DNA of 64,000 nt from Hyalella azteca (taxonomy: Eukaryota; Arthropoda; Malacostraca; Amphipoda; Hyalellidae), in assembly GCF_000764305.2 (NCBI RefSeq), contig NW_025944519.1:1-64000 (forward strand), given 5' to 3'. This document shows, piece after piece, positions 1 through 10,592 of the stretch. The translations under genes and the position numbers were made by a program. Numbering within the stretch: position 1 is the first letter of the stretch; each line of letters starts with the position of its first letter. The notes beneath the pieces are model-generated. The model made no database searches, had not been told where the DNA came from, and saw only the letters and a program-made list of their open reading frames with translations.

Positions 1-469
1 CCAGCTGCAGCACGCAGCCCGCCCGCAGTTGTGGAGTAGAATTCGTGGGGGAAGGTGTAGTGACCTTGACGCTCCAATTATGACAGAGCGCTCCAATTTC
101 CCAAAAGCTCATGTTCTTTTATTTATACTATGGAATGCCACCTTGGTCGGAATATACCGCGTTTACCCTACCAGCATTATCATACATAAGAAATTGATTT
201 AAATCTTGAGAAAATTAGGAAATTAAAAATGAACTGATTCTAAAAAGTCTCTGGTTTGTCACTATGCCTGTTTGAGCCACGAGATTTCAGAAACAAGTAG
301 GAAAATTCCAATCCTGGGCCTGCCGCCACAAAGATTGCCTTGGTTTGGCTTGATTGGCTTGGTAAAAGCCTCTAAAAGGTTGTGGAAACATTGGATGATT
401 CTTAAATATTATATAATTCTAAAAAAGGAAATTCATAAACTTGAACAAAATTTTTCAAAGAAGACTTAC

Positions 470-679
470 AACAGTTGTGATTGGAGCACTTGGTTCTTTG
501 CCCATCAATATAACATCTCGCCGACGCCGTTCATGTCCCTTGAGAACATTAACGCCAATCAAACGTTGTTGAACACGGCCAGCCAATTCATTTCTAGCAG
601 TAACTAAATCCTTGCATTGAGTAACTGAAATTAAATTTGTAAATACAAATAAAAGCATCAATTTAATAATAAAAGCCAT
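470..679 (-). CDS. Putative first coding exon, secreted or membrane protein (partial)
   Basis: Minus-strand exon candidate of exactly 70 codons. It opens with ATG at 679-677. The first 22 residues look like a signal peptide (MAFIIKLMLLFVF core, ending near TQC). A charged stretch with a tetrabasic RRRR site follows (about residues 49-52), which could be a processing site. The reading frame runs phase 0 into a canonical donor, GTAAGT, at 469-464. The continuation would lie at lower coordinates, partly or wholly outside the window; the GC-rich first 56 bases could hold part of the next exon, but I could not define an acceptor. I do not recognise the family. Support is the signal peptide plus consensus donor; the exon is short and may be a chance ORF. 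Confidence 0.35.
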
Positions 680-689
680 AGCTAGCAAT

Positions 690-1417
690 TCATTTTACCA
701 CAACACAATCTGACTGGCACCCAGCTTGTAAGCAATCCGACTCCGGTGTCGCGGATTATAATTCGTCATTAGATTAAATATATTTAAATATGTGCGTCGT
801 ACAACTTAGTTATGCATTTGCTCATATAAACAATATTTACTTGGGAAAAAGTTTTTTTTCTTAGCATTAACCTATCTAGATTTCCAATTAAATTATTATT
901 GATACGAAAATATCACATCATTATGCGGAGTAGCTCAAATCAATTTTTTTACAAAATAAACAGACTAAATAAAATTGATCATGAATATAAATTTGATTTT
1001 ATGGTTGCAGCATCAAGTACAACTTATATTCTGGAGCTTTCAAAATTTATGAAAAACGGTCAATTCATTCCGAAAATTTACGAAAACCGGGATGTAAGAA
1101 ATTTCTCTTTTCCGTGTTGACGAAAATGCCATACCTGTGGCTTGCGCGGAAACAGTGAAATATTTATATATTCTCAAGTGAGTGATGCAAGTACTAATTT
1201 TATCACGCCTAGTTCCTGATTATTTTTTAAATAAATGGTTTTAATTTTTGTTTGACCCATTTTGGATATTGTCCTATTAAATTTGACAATTTATTATAAT
1301 TTGGAGATTTGCAGACTTACAAGTTTGAGTTCATTGTTTGTTTTCATTTTTGCGAGATGTTCTGTGAGCATCTGGCAAAAATCCACTCATTCCACTGCAA
1401 GCTTCATATCAGCAGCC
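690..1417. other. No gene seen
   Basis: AT-rich sequence between the possible signal-peptide exon and the foldback repeat. Open frames are short, AT-driven and lack plausible splice context or protein motifs. Confidence 0.5.
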
Positions 1418-2759
1418 ATATAGCATTTCTTCTGTATCTGTAAGCTTACAGGACAGCTTGTAATTTCAAACCATTTTAATTGGGTCAAGTGAACTTACTA
1501 CAGAACATGCCTGAAAAAGAAAGGAAGATTTTAGTGAGAACAACATATTTTTTTAGAGAAATATATCACAGTAAATAATCACACAATATATCAATTACTT
1601 TTTATTCTATGTTTCCCAGTGCACAATTCTATCTGTGACATTCTATGCACAATTCTGTGATGAGCAATGAATGAATGATGCATTAATTTTTTGTTAGCTA
1701 TGTGAAATTTTTTCTGCTGAGCTGAGAATTTTAGAGAAAGATAAATGTAATGAAAATTTGTTGTTGTTAATTGGTTTTTTGTTAACTGGAGTCTGGAGCC
1801 TTTTCTAATCAATGTTCTACTGTTAATGCTTTTTTACCAGGGTGCAGAGGCGGGAAGCAGCGTCGCCAATATATGGGTTTTTAAGGCCAAATTGTTGTCA
1901 ACCATTTTCAAGATGCGTCGCCGGGTTATTTTTAATGAAGAGCCATTTACGCTGAGTAATGGAAAACTATTTACAAGCCATGAACTTATTTACAAGGTTG
2001 CATGCATGTGTTACCCCAAATAACTAATTTTACCCTAAAAACAGTCTGATTGTATAGCAATTAGCAAGTATCAACTGAACAAGTGATAATGCAGTCTGAC
2101 TGCTCTAATGTGACCACAATAATGCAATCATAAACTTGTTGTTTACATTTGCTTAGGCCTTAGGATATTATGGCAGGAAGCCGGGAGGCGGGAGCTCATC
2201 ACAACTAATTTCCGGACAAGCTTCACTGCATCCTGATCCATCCAACGTACTGGAAACCCACACTCAGGATGATGTATGTTTTCGGTGAATTTTCCCGCGC
2301 GTTTTCACTTTTTTTAAGCTATTGCTGTGCACAGTTGGCACAATGTAATGAAAATTGATTCTCTTCGCGCACGTGTTTGTGCAATCTCGGCCATCAATTC
2401 TACATCACGCTGTCGCGCACGAGCAGTTTGTGGAGGAACAGACGTAATACTCAGTACAGTATGCCTTTAATTATCTTTCATTAATATATGATTTTTCTTG
2501 ATACGGAAATTTGGTGAATGAGAAATCTAGAACTTTATTTTAGAAGAAATTTTCTCCAAAGTCATATGGCAACACTGAACACTGTCTGTTTACATTTCGT
2601 ATGTATAATAGCCGCAGTTTACGATTACCGTACGTTCCGTATCCGACAAGGCAGACAAGCGGAAGAGTCAGAAGTAACCCGGACATGTCTTACATTTTAT
2701 TATTGTCAGTTTAACTCGCGTAGTCAATATACTCGCGTATATTGTCGACTAAAATAGTA

Positions 2760-2884
2760 GAACTATTTTAGCTTTCTAAAGTATAGCGCACGGCGCATTT
2801 TTTTACCAGCATAGTATGGCGCACCGCGCAGGTCGTTAAAATGACAAAATAAATTCCCGCACACCTGGCACATCTTCCTGACCA
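2760..2884. repeat. Extra solo arm of the adjacent MITE
   Basis: This segment is nearly the same as the outer terminal-repeat segment at about 3424-3550 and is the reverse complement of 2887-3015. It abuts the MITE at CCATGG, so 2760-3015 forms an almost uninterrupted hairpin of about 125 bp per arm. It probably derives from a second, partly deleted copy inserted next to the first. Confidence 0.65.
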
Positions 2885-2886
2885 CC

Positions 2887-3550
2887 ATGGTCAGGAAGAT
2901 GTGCCAGGTGCGTGGGAATTTATATTGTCATTTTAACGACCTGCGTGGTGCGCCGTACTATGCCGGTAAAAAAATGCGCCATGCGCCGACAGCGCCGTAC
3001 TTTTAGAAAGCTAAAATAGTTTAAATATGGACGCGGGGCAATGCAAATTACGTAATCACACTGACCGTACACACAAACGTGTATCCGCATTGTGTTGTGG
3101 TTGGATACGAGTTAACTAGATTGCTAAAGTTCGTACTGTTGACTCATACCCTACTTGCCGCAACCAGTCCAGACTCCAGTCATTCATTACAAGGCACCGA
3201 TGGCACATCTAGAGCCATGTTGCCTTCTTTAGTTTTGTAATTCGTGTCCAATTGAATTGTGATCTATGAATGAATATTCATAACTGTGCTGACTCTTAGA
3301 ACCTGAGTTGACGCGTTAGCAATCTAGTTAACTCATATCCAACCACAACACAATGCGGATACCTACACGTTTGTGTGTATGGTCAGTGCAATTGCGTAAT
3401 TTGCGTTGCCGCGCGTCCATATTTAAACTATTTTAGCTTTCTAAAGTATGGCGCACGGCGCATTTTTTTACCAGCATAGTACGGCGCACCGCGCAGGTCG
3501 TTAAAATGACAAAATAAATTCCCGCGCACCTGGCACATCTTCCTGACCAT
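2887..3550. mobile_element. Long-TIR MITE
   Basis: Bases 2887-3127 and about 3317-3550 are inverted repeats of roughly 240 bp with few mismatches. Both ends read into 'ATGGTCAGGAAGATGTGCC' or its complement. The middle, about 190 bp, has no coding potential. I could not assign a target-site duplication with confidence, so the superfamily is left open. The high arm identity compared with the surrounding foldback indicates a younger insertion. Confidence 0.7.
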
Positions 3551-4361
3551 GGCTGGAAACCTTAATTTTTTCTAAATAGTTGGCCAAAGACTGACAAATG
3601 TATTAAATGCAAGAATTTCAATCTAAATGTGTTGGCAAGATCTTCTGAAGGCGTAAATTTTGCTACTGAAGCATTGTCAAAGATCTTGCAATATTAATCC
3701 ACTCTCTACACAGTGGCCTTTTTAGGGGTGTCCTTACTGTCCCTTATTACCATATGGCCCATCTTGCAGAAATGGGTCTTTTTTTGGAATGAGATATCAT
3801 GTCATCATCAATCATGTTTGTAAGCCAACACAGGGCTGGAAAAGTCCTATTTTTTCGGCTCTAATATCATAATTTCAGTAGGTATGAAATCTTGCAGCGT
3901 AAATGTCATAAATTTTTGTTTAATTGAAGAAATCATGGTTTGCACTTTGCAAACATGTCATTTTATAAAATTTCCAACTTCGCAATCCGCATTGTTTTAT
4001 CGTTCCCACCAAAATATCCTGCAGAACGTAATCATTGTAATGTAAACAAGTCAACCTAAATGTTTTGTTGAAGATCACGCATAGTTGCGGTCACGTCAAA
4101 GCAGCCAGGCTGCATTAACAAGTGTTCAGCTTAAACTAAAGAAAAATTTTATTGTTGCTGTTTGACTGTTTTAGGGTAAAATTAGAGATTTGGGATAACA
4201 CGTGAATGGAATTTTAAAATAAATTTGAGCCTTGTAAATGGCTTTTTGTGGCCTAAATATGGAATTCATGGCTTGAAAAAATTGAATCACAGCTGACAAA
4301 TCCTTAAAACCATGGCTCAAAAATTTAGTTGCAGCTTGCCAAGTAGATATATTCTATGCCT

Positions 4362-4745
4362 GAGCCAACACCTGTGTGCAACTTTTATGTAAGTAAAATT
4401 TTTTAATACTGCGGAAATATTTTTTTGCTGCAGACCTTAGCAGAGGTACTGTCAAACAGGGTAATAAGGTGTTGTAGCAGCTAAACTAATCAAAATTTTG
4501 CTAAACTAAATAAAGGTAGTGGCATAAAGTTCAACGTTTTACTATCTATGTAGCATAAAGCAAGTTGAGAAATCATACATTTACATTACTATACATAACG
4601 GCTCTAAATTCCTCTAAAAAATCCTTGAAAAAAAAGTGTGAAAAGTGAGAATTTGAGAAAAGTACCTCTGCTAAAATCTGTAGCATAAAAAAATATTTGC
4701 CATATTTAAAAATTTTACTTACATAACAGTTGCACACAGGTGTTG
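4362..4745. repeat. Inverted repeat pair inside the foldback region
   Basis: About 4362-4448 and 4665-4745 are inverted copies sharing 'acacctgtgtgcaact' and its complement, with 'taagtaaaattttttaa'-type sequence. The segment between them (about 4450-4668) is in turn the reverse complement of about 7310-7535. The pattern indicates repeated insertion or inversion of one repeat family. Confidence 0.6.
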
Positions 4746-4936
4746 GCTTATAAACTTGATTGACAGAATTTGTATGTCATTCCATGAAAAATGGCGGCCA
4801 TTTCCACAAGACCGGGTAATCAGATACACCCCCAGGGTAATAAGGGATGCCCCTAAAAACACATTTACTTAGAACCTTGGTTAGCAATGGCTCCAGTTAA
4901 CAAAAAAATTAATTAACAAAAACAAATTTTGATTAA

Positions 4937-6149
4937 CACATTAACCGCCACATGTACCACCGGTGGCACAAAACAAGCTTTCAATGAATGTCATATGTAC
5001 CACTGGTGGATCTCTTACAAATTTAATTTCAAATTTGTTTTTCACTCATTTTTCATGGCTAGAAGGATGCATTATCAAAACAAGTGTTGTAATTTATTTA
5101 TTTATTGGCATAACTATTCAAAAAAATAGTTTCATACAAATTTCAAACGAAATATAACTAAAGTTTTGTTCCGTAAATCAGACTCTTCCTCAAACCTAAA
5201 ATTCAATGGTAAGAAAGGAAAATCTTCCAATAAAACAAATAATCCGCATAAATTGGTGATCATAATTAGTGAGTTTACCTTTTGGAAAATTACCCATGAA
5301 GCATGAATCAATAATATCATTAGACATCAGACATTACATATGAGAGTGGGTTCTTTCAAAACAACCAGGGCATAAATGTGGCTTATTTTCGCATTAAAGG
5401 CAGATTGCTTTCACTCTTCTTGCTTTTGCAGCTGCAACTGAGCAGCTTTCATTTTTCAACAGCACCTTGTAACACCCTCTACATCTTTTTCTCACATTCC
5501 AACATGGATCTTCCAACTCGACAAGGTAATGAAACTTTCTCTTCCCGCCTATAACAGCTGGTTCTCGTCCTGCGTTCGTTTTGTTCCAGTTTCCTGTTAT
5601 GAGTGAGTGAGCAATAGATTCTCAGAATTTTTTCATCGACAAGGGTTTCTTGGTATGAAATTTGTTATCGTAATGCTGAGCAATTAGGAGTAGGGAGTGA
5701 AATAATGGAATAATGAAATAAACGTATGTAATAAGTCTTGGCGTCATTAAAAATAACAAACTAACAAATGAAAATCATTACTTACTAACTACAATATAAA
5801 AAATATTTTTTGAGAGCTCAAAACTATAACCACTGGTGGCCAAATAATTATGATCCAATGTGTACTGTGTCTATTGTCGCAATATAAGCCAGTAATAAAG
5901 GCACCAATGTACCCTAATCTCTTGTACCACTGGTGGCACACATGGCGCTGAAGGAAAATGAAGATTATTTAACATCCTTATCTACCACATGTGTCTCATG
6001 GTTTACTCTGTTCTAGAAGAAACTAGACAGAGAGTATAACACATACACACCTTACCTTGCAGCTGTTCCTGACCAGCTGAGACATTTTGGCGCGTAGAAG
6101 TCTTGGCGCTAGGGGGAAGTTCCAATATTGCATGCTGGCGGTTAACGTG
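4937..6149. mobile_element. Non-autonomous piggyBac-like element with TTAA duplication
   Basis: The 1213-bp element is flanked by TTAA at 4933-4936 and 6150-6153. Its ends are 14-bp inverted repeats with one mismatch (CACATTAACCGCCA at the left, CACGTTAACCGCCA read inward from the right). Subterminal copies of a near-palindrome, GTACCACYGGTGG, occur near 4954, 4995, 5828 and 5926. The related foldback arm at about 1700-1815 lacks the insertion and so gives a paralogous empty site. TTAA targeting is characteristic of piggyBac. No transposase frame is present; the short ORFs inside look random. Confidence 0.75.
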
Positions 6150-6460
6150 TTAAATTTACCTTGCTCAGCAAAAAATTTCACTCGATGAAAAATTAATGCA
6201 TCACTGGTCATCTCAAAATTGTGCATAGAATGTCATAGATAGAAATGTGCACCGGCCAACATAGAATGAATAGTAATTAACCTAAACTATGATTTATTTC
6301 TCCAAAAAATAAAAAAATATGATGGTTGTCACTAAAATATTCCTTTCTGTTTCAGGTATGTTTTCTTACAGCCTTTTTCCATTATAGTAAATTCACTTGA
6401 CCCAATTAAAATGGTGTGAAATTACCTGTAAGCTTACAGATACAGAAGAAATGCTATATG

Positions 6461-7545
6461 GCATGTTCATGGATAGGAGAATATCACATCAATAATACAG
6501 TAATGTATGTATATGGTAATATCATATCAATAAAGAAAAAATATACCGTAAAAAGGGACGGTTTTGAGCATTTTTTGTTAATAACTTATTACCATGAAAC
6601 ATTTCAGAAACAAGTTTAGGCTCATTTTATGGCTCTTTGCAAGGGCTATCGAATAGTATCTTAAAAAAAATTCCATATGCTATTCGTAAGGTGCCAGACT
6701 CGAAATAAAACCATCCTGATTTACCCCTGGGAATGGGGTAATCTGGGACACTTGCAATAAAAGTAAATTTTGAAATATTTGAAGCATGCAGAGTGTACTC
6801 ATCCATTACTAACAGTACTCTGAAGTCCTCTTTCATTGTAGATGATCTAGAGGTAGAATAAATGACATTTTCTGTGATTTTTACTCGTTTTTCCTTTATT
6901 GATATGATATTACCATATACACTGATTACCGTATTATTGATGCGATATTACCGTACCCATGAACATGCCATTGAGCATTTACAACAACCTTGTCCCGAGT
7001 AGCCCCGTAGAACGGGGCTACTCGGGGCACTCTTTTTTTGCTTCTGGCACCTTATGAATAGTGTATGGAATTTTTTTTAAGATGCCATTCGATAGCCCTC
7101 GCAAAGAGCTATAAAATGATGAAATATTTCATGGTAAGAAGTTATTAACAAAAAACGCTCAAACCGTCCCGAGTAGCCCCGGTTGCCGGTAGCACTCCAA
7201 AGAGCTTTAAAATGAGCCCAAGCTTGTTTATGAAATGTTTCACGGTAAAAAGTTATTAGCAAAAAACACTCAAAACTGTCCCTTATAACCCCATTTGAGG
7301 GTACTTCTCCAAAATCTTACTTTTCACACTTTTTATTTCAGAGATTTCTAGAGGAAGTAAATGTATGATTTCTTAACTTGCTTTATGCTACTTAAATAAA
7401 AATATTGAACTTTAATCCACTATTTTTAGTTATGCAAATATTTGATTAGTTGAGCTGCTACAACATTTCTGCAAAATGCGAGATGACTGTCCCGGTTACC
7501 CTGCCCATTCCTTATTACCCTGTTTGACAGTACCAATCCTGTCTG
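6461..7545. repeat. Second cluster of inverted repeats
   Basis: About 6461-6535 is inverted relative to 6899-6967 (shared 'ggcatgttcatgg' and 'atggtaatatcatatcaa'). About 6545-6700 is inverted relative to two tandem copies within 7030-7290, around the motif 'tgagc.ttttttg.taataac'. A GC-rich hairpin, 'gtcccgagtagccccgt..acggggctactcggg', lies at about 6990-7028. The 3' part (about 7310-7535) is the inverted partner of 4450-4668. No coding potential. Part of the same repeat nest as the foldback to the left. Confidence 0.6.
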
Positions 7546-7549
7546 GCTA

Positions 7550-9162
7550 ATGACCAAAACTTGAATATATATGTGTAAGTATATAGGTACCTATCAGGCA
7601 GGGAAATATCTAATCTCCAAACCATAATTCAATTTTCAGAGCCAGGAGTTATTTGAATTTGCAGCAACAACAAAATTTCTGAGACTATATAGCACCAGCC
7701 TATAAAAAGAACCATGCCAATTCGAGTTGCAAAAGAAACCCACCCATTTTAAAATTTATTTATGCCACTAGATCTCATAACTTGATCTACAGTCATTCAG
7801 GACCTGTCACAGGGACATGAAATAAAAAAATGACCACCAGATATCTCCTTTATGTTGAAATCCATTAAGATAATTTGCAATTGTCTAGATTTTCTTATGT
7901 GTTTTTAGCAATTTGTGTCAAACTTGCTAGAAAAATGAACTTTACCCATTTTTTTGGAACTATTTTATGTTAGTCCTAACTAAACTATATATTTAACATT
8001 AATTTTAGTTTGGTGTTGATTTAATATGTTGATTCAACATGTGAAATTTTTTGAATTTTGCATTATTCAGCTTTCTAGTTGAAAACTACTAGAAATACAA
8101 GCTTGAGCATTATTATTTAGCATTGACAATAGTAAAAGCCTCTAAGTTTGTTTCTAATTTTAAAGTGCTTAAACCATTATTTCATAAGTTATCTAGAAAA
8201 ACCTGAAAAAAGTTTTCTCAATGCCATCACTCATTAGTTGCTTCATGGATAGAATATTAAACTTTCTATCAAGTTAGAGGTAATTCAGCATGTAATGACA
8301 TTCTTTTTCTTATTTTTGTTCTAGTTACATAGTAATCCAGTTGTTAAATGCATGCTGCTGACCTAACTGTGAATATTAGAACCTAAACAACATGTCCATA
8401 GCAGTTATTTTTTCTGTTCTAAAAAGACTATGTTAATAAATGTAGCATAATTTGAAAGTGAAGCAAATAATTTTGATTTTGTTAAGAATAAGCACCCCAG
8501 ATGTTACTGGGGTGTGTGTATTCGTATCAGGAACGTTACTGTGGTGCTTATTCCGTTACAAGATCCAAACATTTATATAGGTACACGAGTTTGGAGCCAT
8601 GTATTTCAATCAAAATATATGGACATGAAATTTCCATACAATGAAGCAGTTTTATTAAGCAGGTATATTTTGTATCTTCAAAGCCAATAGGAAGGATAGA
8701 AGTCTATGGGTCTTGGCCAGTGGAAGGAATTACTTCTTTTGTTCAATTCATTTGATTATATGTAAGTATTGACCAATATTCCCTTGACCAAGTTCCTGCA
8801 GCAGATCAAGTTACAACTTAACAACATTTTGTGGAATTGGTGGAAGGTTTTGCATAAGTGAGATGGTCTAATTTGTTGGATAATTTATGTTCAAATTACA
8901 CTGGAAAATTTATTCATTATTAATTCAACAATCAACAGTATACGACGGTAGCATCGGATGCAAGATTTTCTAAGATTGTAGCATGAGATGAAAGATTTCC
9001 TAAGATGTAGCAGCAGGTGCAGGATTTAATTTCAAGTATGATGATACTTCAGAAGCATGTCAGGGTTGTGGTTGGCCTGGTTGTGGCTTAAAATTTCGCG
9101 TGGTATTCCAACGCAAGAAAAATTTATGAGGGCTTCGGCAACAGCCATGGAATAAGTTGTTG
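7550..9162. other. No gene seen; small hairpin and short tandem repeat
   Basis: AT-rich, no coding frame with support. A small inverted repeat, 'gaataagcacc' at about 8486 and 'ggtgcttattc' at about 8546, brackets about 50 bp. Three degenerate copies of a unit of about 35 bp ('gtagca..gatg.aagatttyctaagat') lie at about 8949-9030. Confidence 0.5.
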
Positions 9163-9170
9163 CGCTAGCA

Positions 9171-10584
9171 CAGTGGTTCCCAAATTTTTTCAGGCTGGCG
9201 CCCCCTTTGGTTCCTTGGAGAATTTCTAGCGCCCCCCCCCCTCACCACAGACTCCTATAAAAACATACGCCTCTTTCATGAAATTTAGTACGCTGCAATT
9301 TTAAAAGAGAAAGGTTAAAGACAAATCTGTATTTCACTAATAGAGCCCTATTTGGTAAACCAATATGTTTTTCAGCTGTTATAACTGTTTCAGCTCTAGA
9401 AACCCAGGACTTCTTGGGTAAATTTTCGGCCGGACTAGTGGCGGTCTCACCGCCAATCTCTAAATTCAATTATCAAGGAGTATCTCCCAAACTAAGGAAC
9501 GCAGCTCAATGAAACTTGGAACATGTACTCAACAGAATCTAACAATGATGTTTAGCTCGTGAAATTTTTTAAATTTCACCTATATTCGTGACTTATATTG
9601 CGATACAGGCCGAAACTCTCAGTGATCAAAGAATTTTTTCCAAACTACTGAACAGGTTTGAACGAAATTTTGAATATACATTTCTAACAACCAAACTAAA
9701 CTACTGGTACTGAACAGATTTCAACGAAACTTTGTATATAAATACCTAACCTCCTAACGGCGAGGTTTAGCTCGTGAAAATTTTTCTATTTTGCTTTCGT
9801 TCGCGAGTTATACAGATATAGGAGAAACGACCGGCTTTTCTACCGGCCGGTATAACCAAGAGCCGTTCACGTATAGCCGTATAACTGGCAAACGAAGGTA
9901 AAATCGAAAAAATTGTAACGAGCTAAACATCACCATTGCTGAGGTTAGGTGTTTAAATACTTAGTTTCGTTCCAATCTGTTCAGTAGTTTGGAAGAAATT
10001 TCTTGATTACTGCGGATTTAAGCACGTTTTGCTGTTTAAATCACGAATGAATGTGAAATGAAAAACAAACTTGCGAGCGAAGGCAAAATCGAAAAAATTT
10101 TCGCGAGCTAAACAGTACCGTTCGGTAGTTAAGACTGTAAATTCAAATTTTCGTTCGAATCAGTTCAGTTAGTTTTGAAGAAATTCCTTGATCACTGTGA
10201 ATTTCGGCCTGTATTGCCATATAACTCAAAAATGAAGGAAAAGTTCAAAAAAATTTTACGAGCCAAACATTTCATCGAGTTACATTGATTAGTTTGAGAG
10301 ATATTTCTTGATCATTGAATTTGGAAATTGTCCGTGAGACCGGCCGCGAGTCCGACCGTTAATTTCTCCGAGACGTAAACCTAGGAGAGGTTAAAAAACA
10401 GATCTGGGTGAAAAAACCATCCCTGGGTGTCATATGCTGCACATGTTGTTAACAAACCGTCAAACAAACGTTCGAACTTCTGACTTTGTACTACCGCCCT
10501 CCTGTCGTCCTCTTTTTCCTTACCGCCCCCAAAATCTTTCCACCGCTCATAGGGGGGCGATATCGCCCACTTTGGGAACCACTG
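9171..10584. mobile_element. Non-autonomous hAT transposon
   Basis: Element of 1414 bp with perfect 14-bp terminal inverted repeats: CAGTGGTTCCCAAA at 9171 and TTTGGGAACCACTG ending at 10584. It is flanked by a perfect 8-bp target-site duplication, CGCTAGCA, at 9163-9170 and 10585-10592. The TIR sequence and 8-bp duplication are diagnostic of hAT. The interior is made of several inverted and direct copies of a module containing 'actgaacag.tt.aacgaaa' and 'gagctaaac'. No transposase is encoded. The open frame at 10381-10716 crosses the right boundary and is not a transposon gene. Confidence 0.88.
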
Positions 10585-10592
10585 CGCTAGCA

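Larger units (their letters stand above)
1418..6463. mobile_element. Large diverged foldback structure with nested insertions
   Basis: Bases 1418-1815 are the reverse complement, with scattered mismatches, of 6462 down to about 4865 once the 4937-6153 insertion is removed. Shared landmarks include 'gccatatagcatttcttctg' (about 1417-1436) against 'cagaagaaatgctatatggc' (about 6442-6461), and 'acttgacccaattaaaatgg'. Further inward, about 1950-2310 pairs with about 4260-4010; both sides carry the 'ttaccctaaaa' and 'gtttacatt..aggatatt' motifs. The centre holds a separate long-TIR MITE. No transposase or reverse-transcriptase reading frame is visible, so it is either a non-autonomous foldback element or two oppositely oriented copies of one family. 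Divergence suggests it is old. Confidence 0.55.

Noticed and set aside
272..607. 111-codon plus-strand ORF
   Set aside because: Antisense to the better-supported signal-peptide exon at 470-679; no domain, codon bias or splice support.
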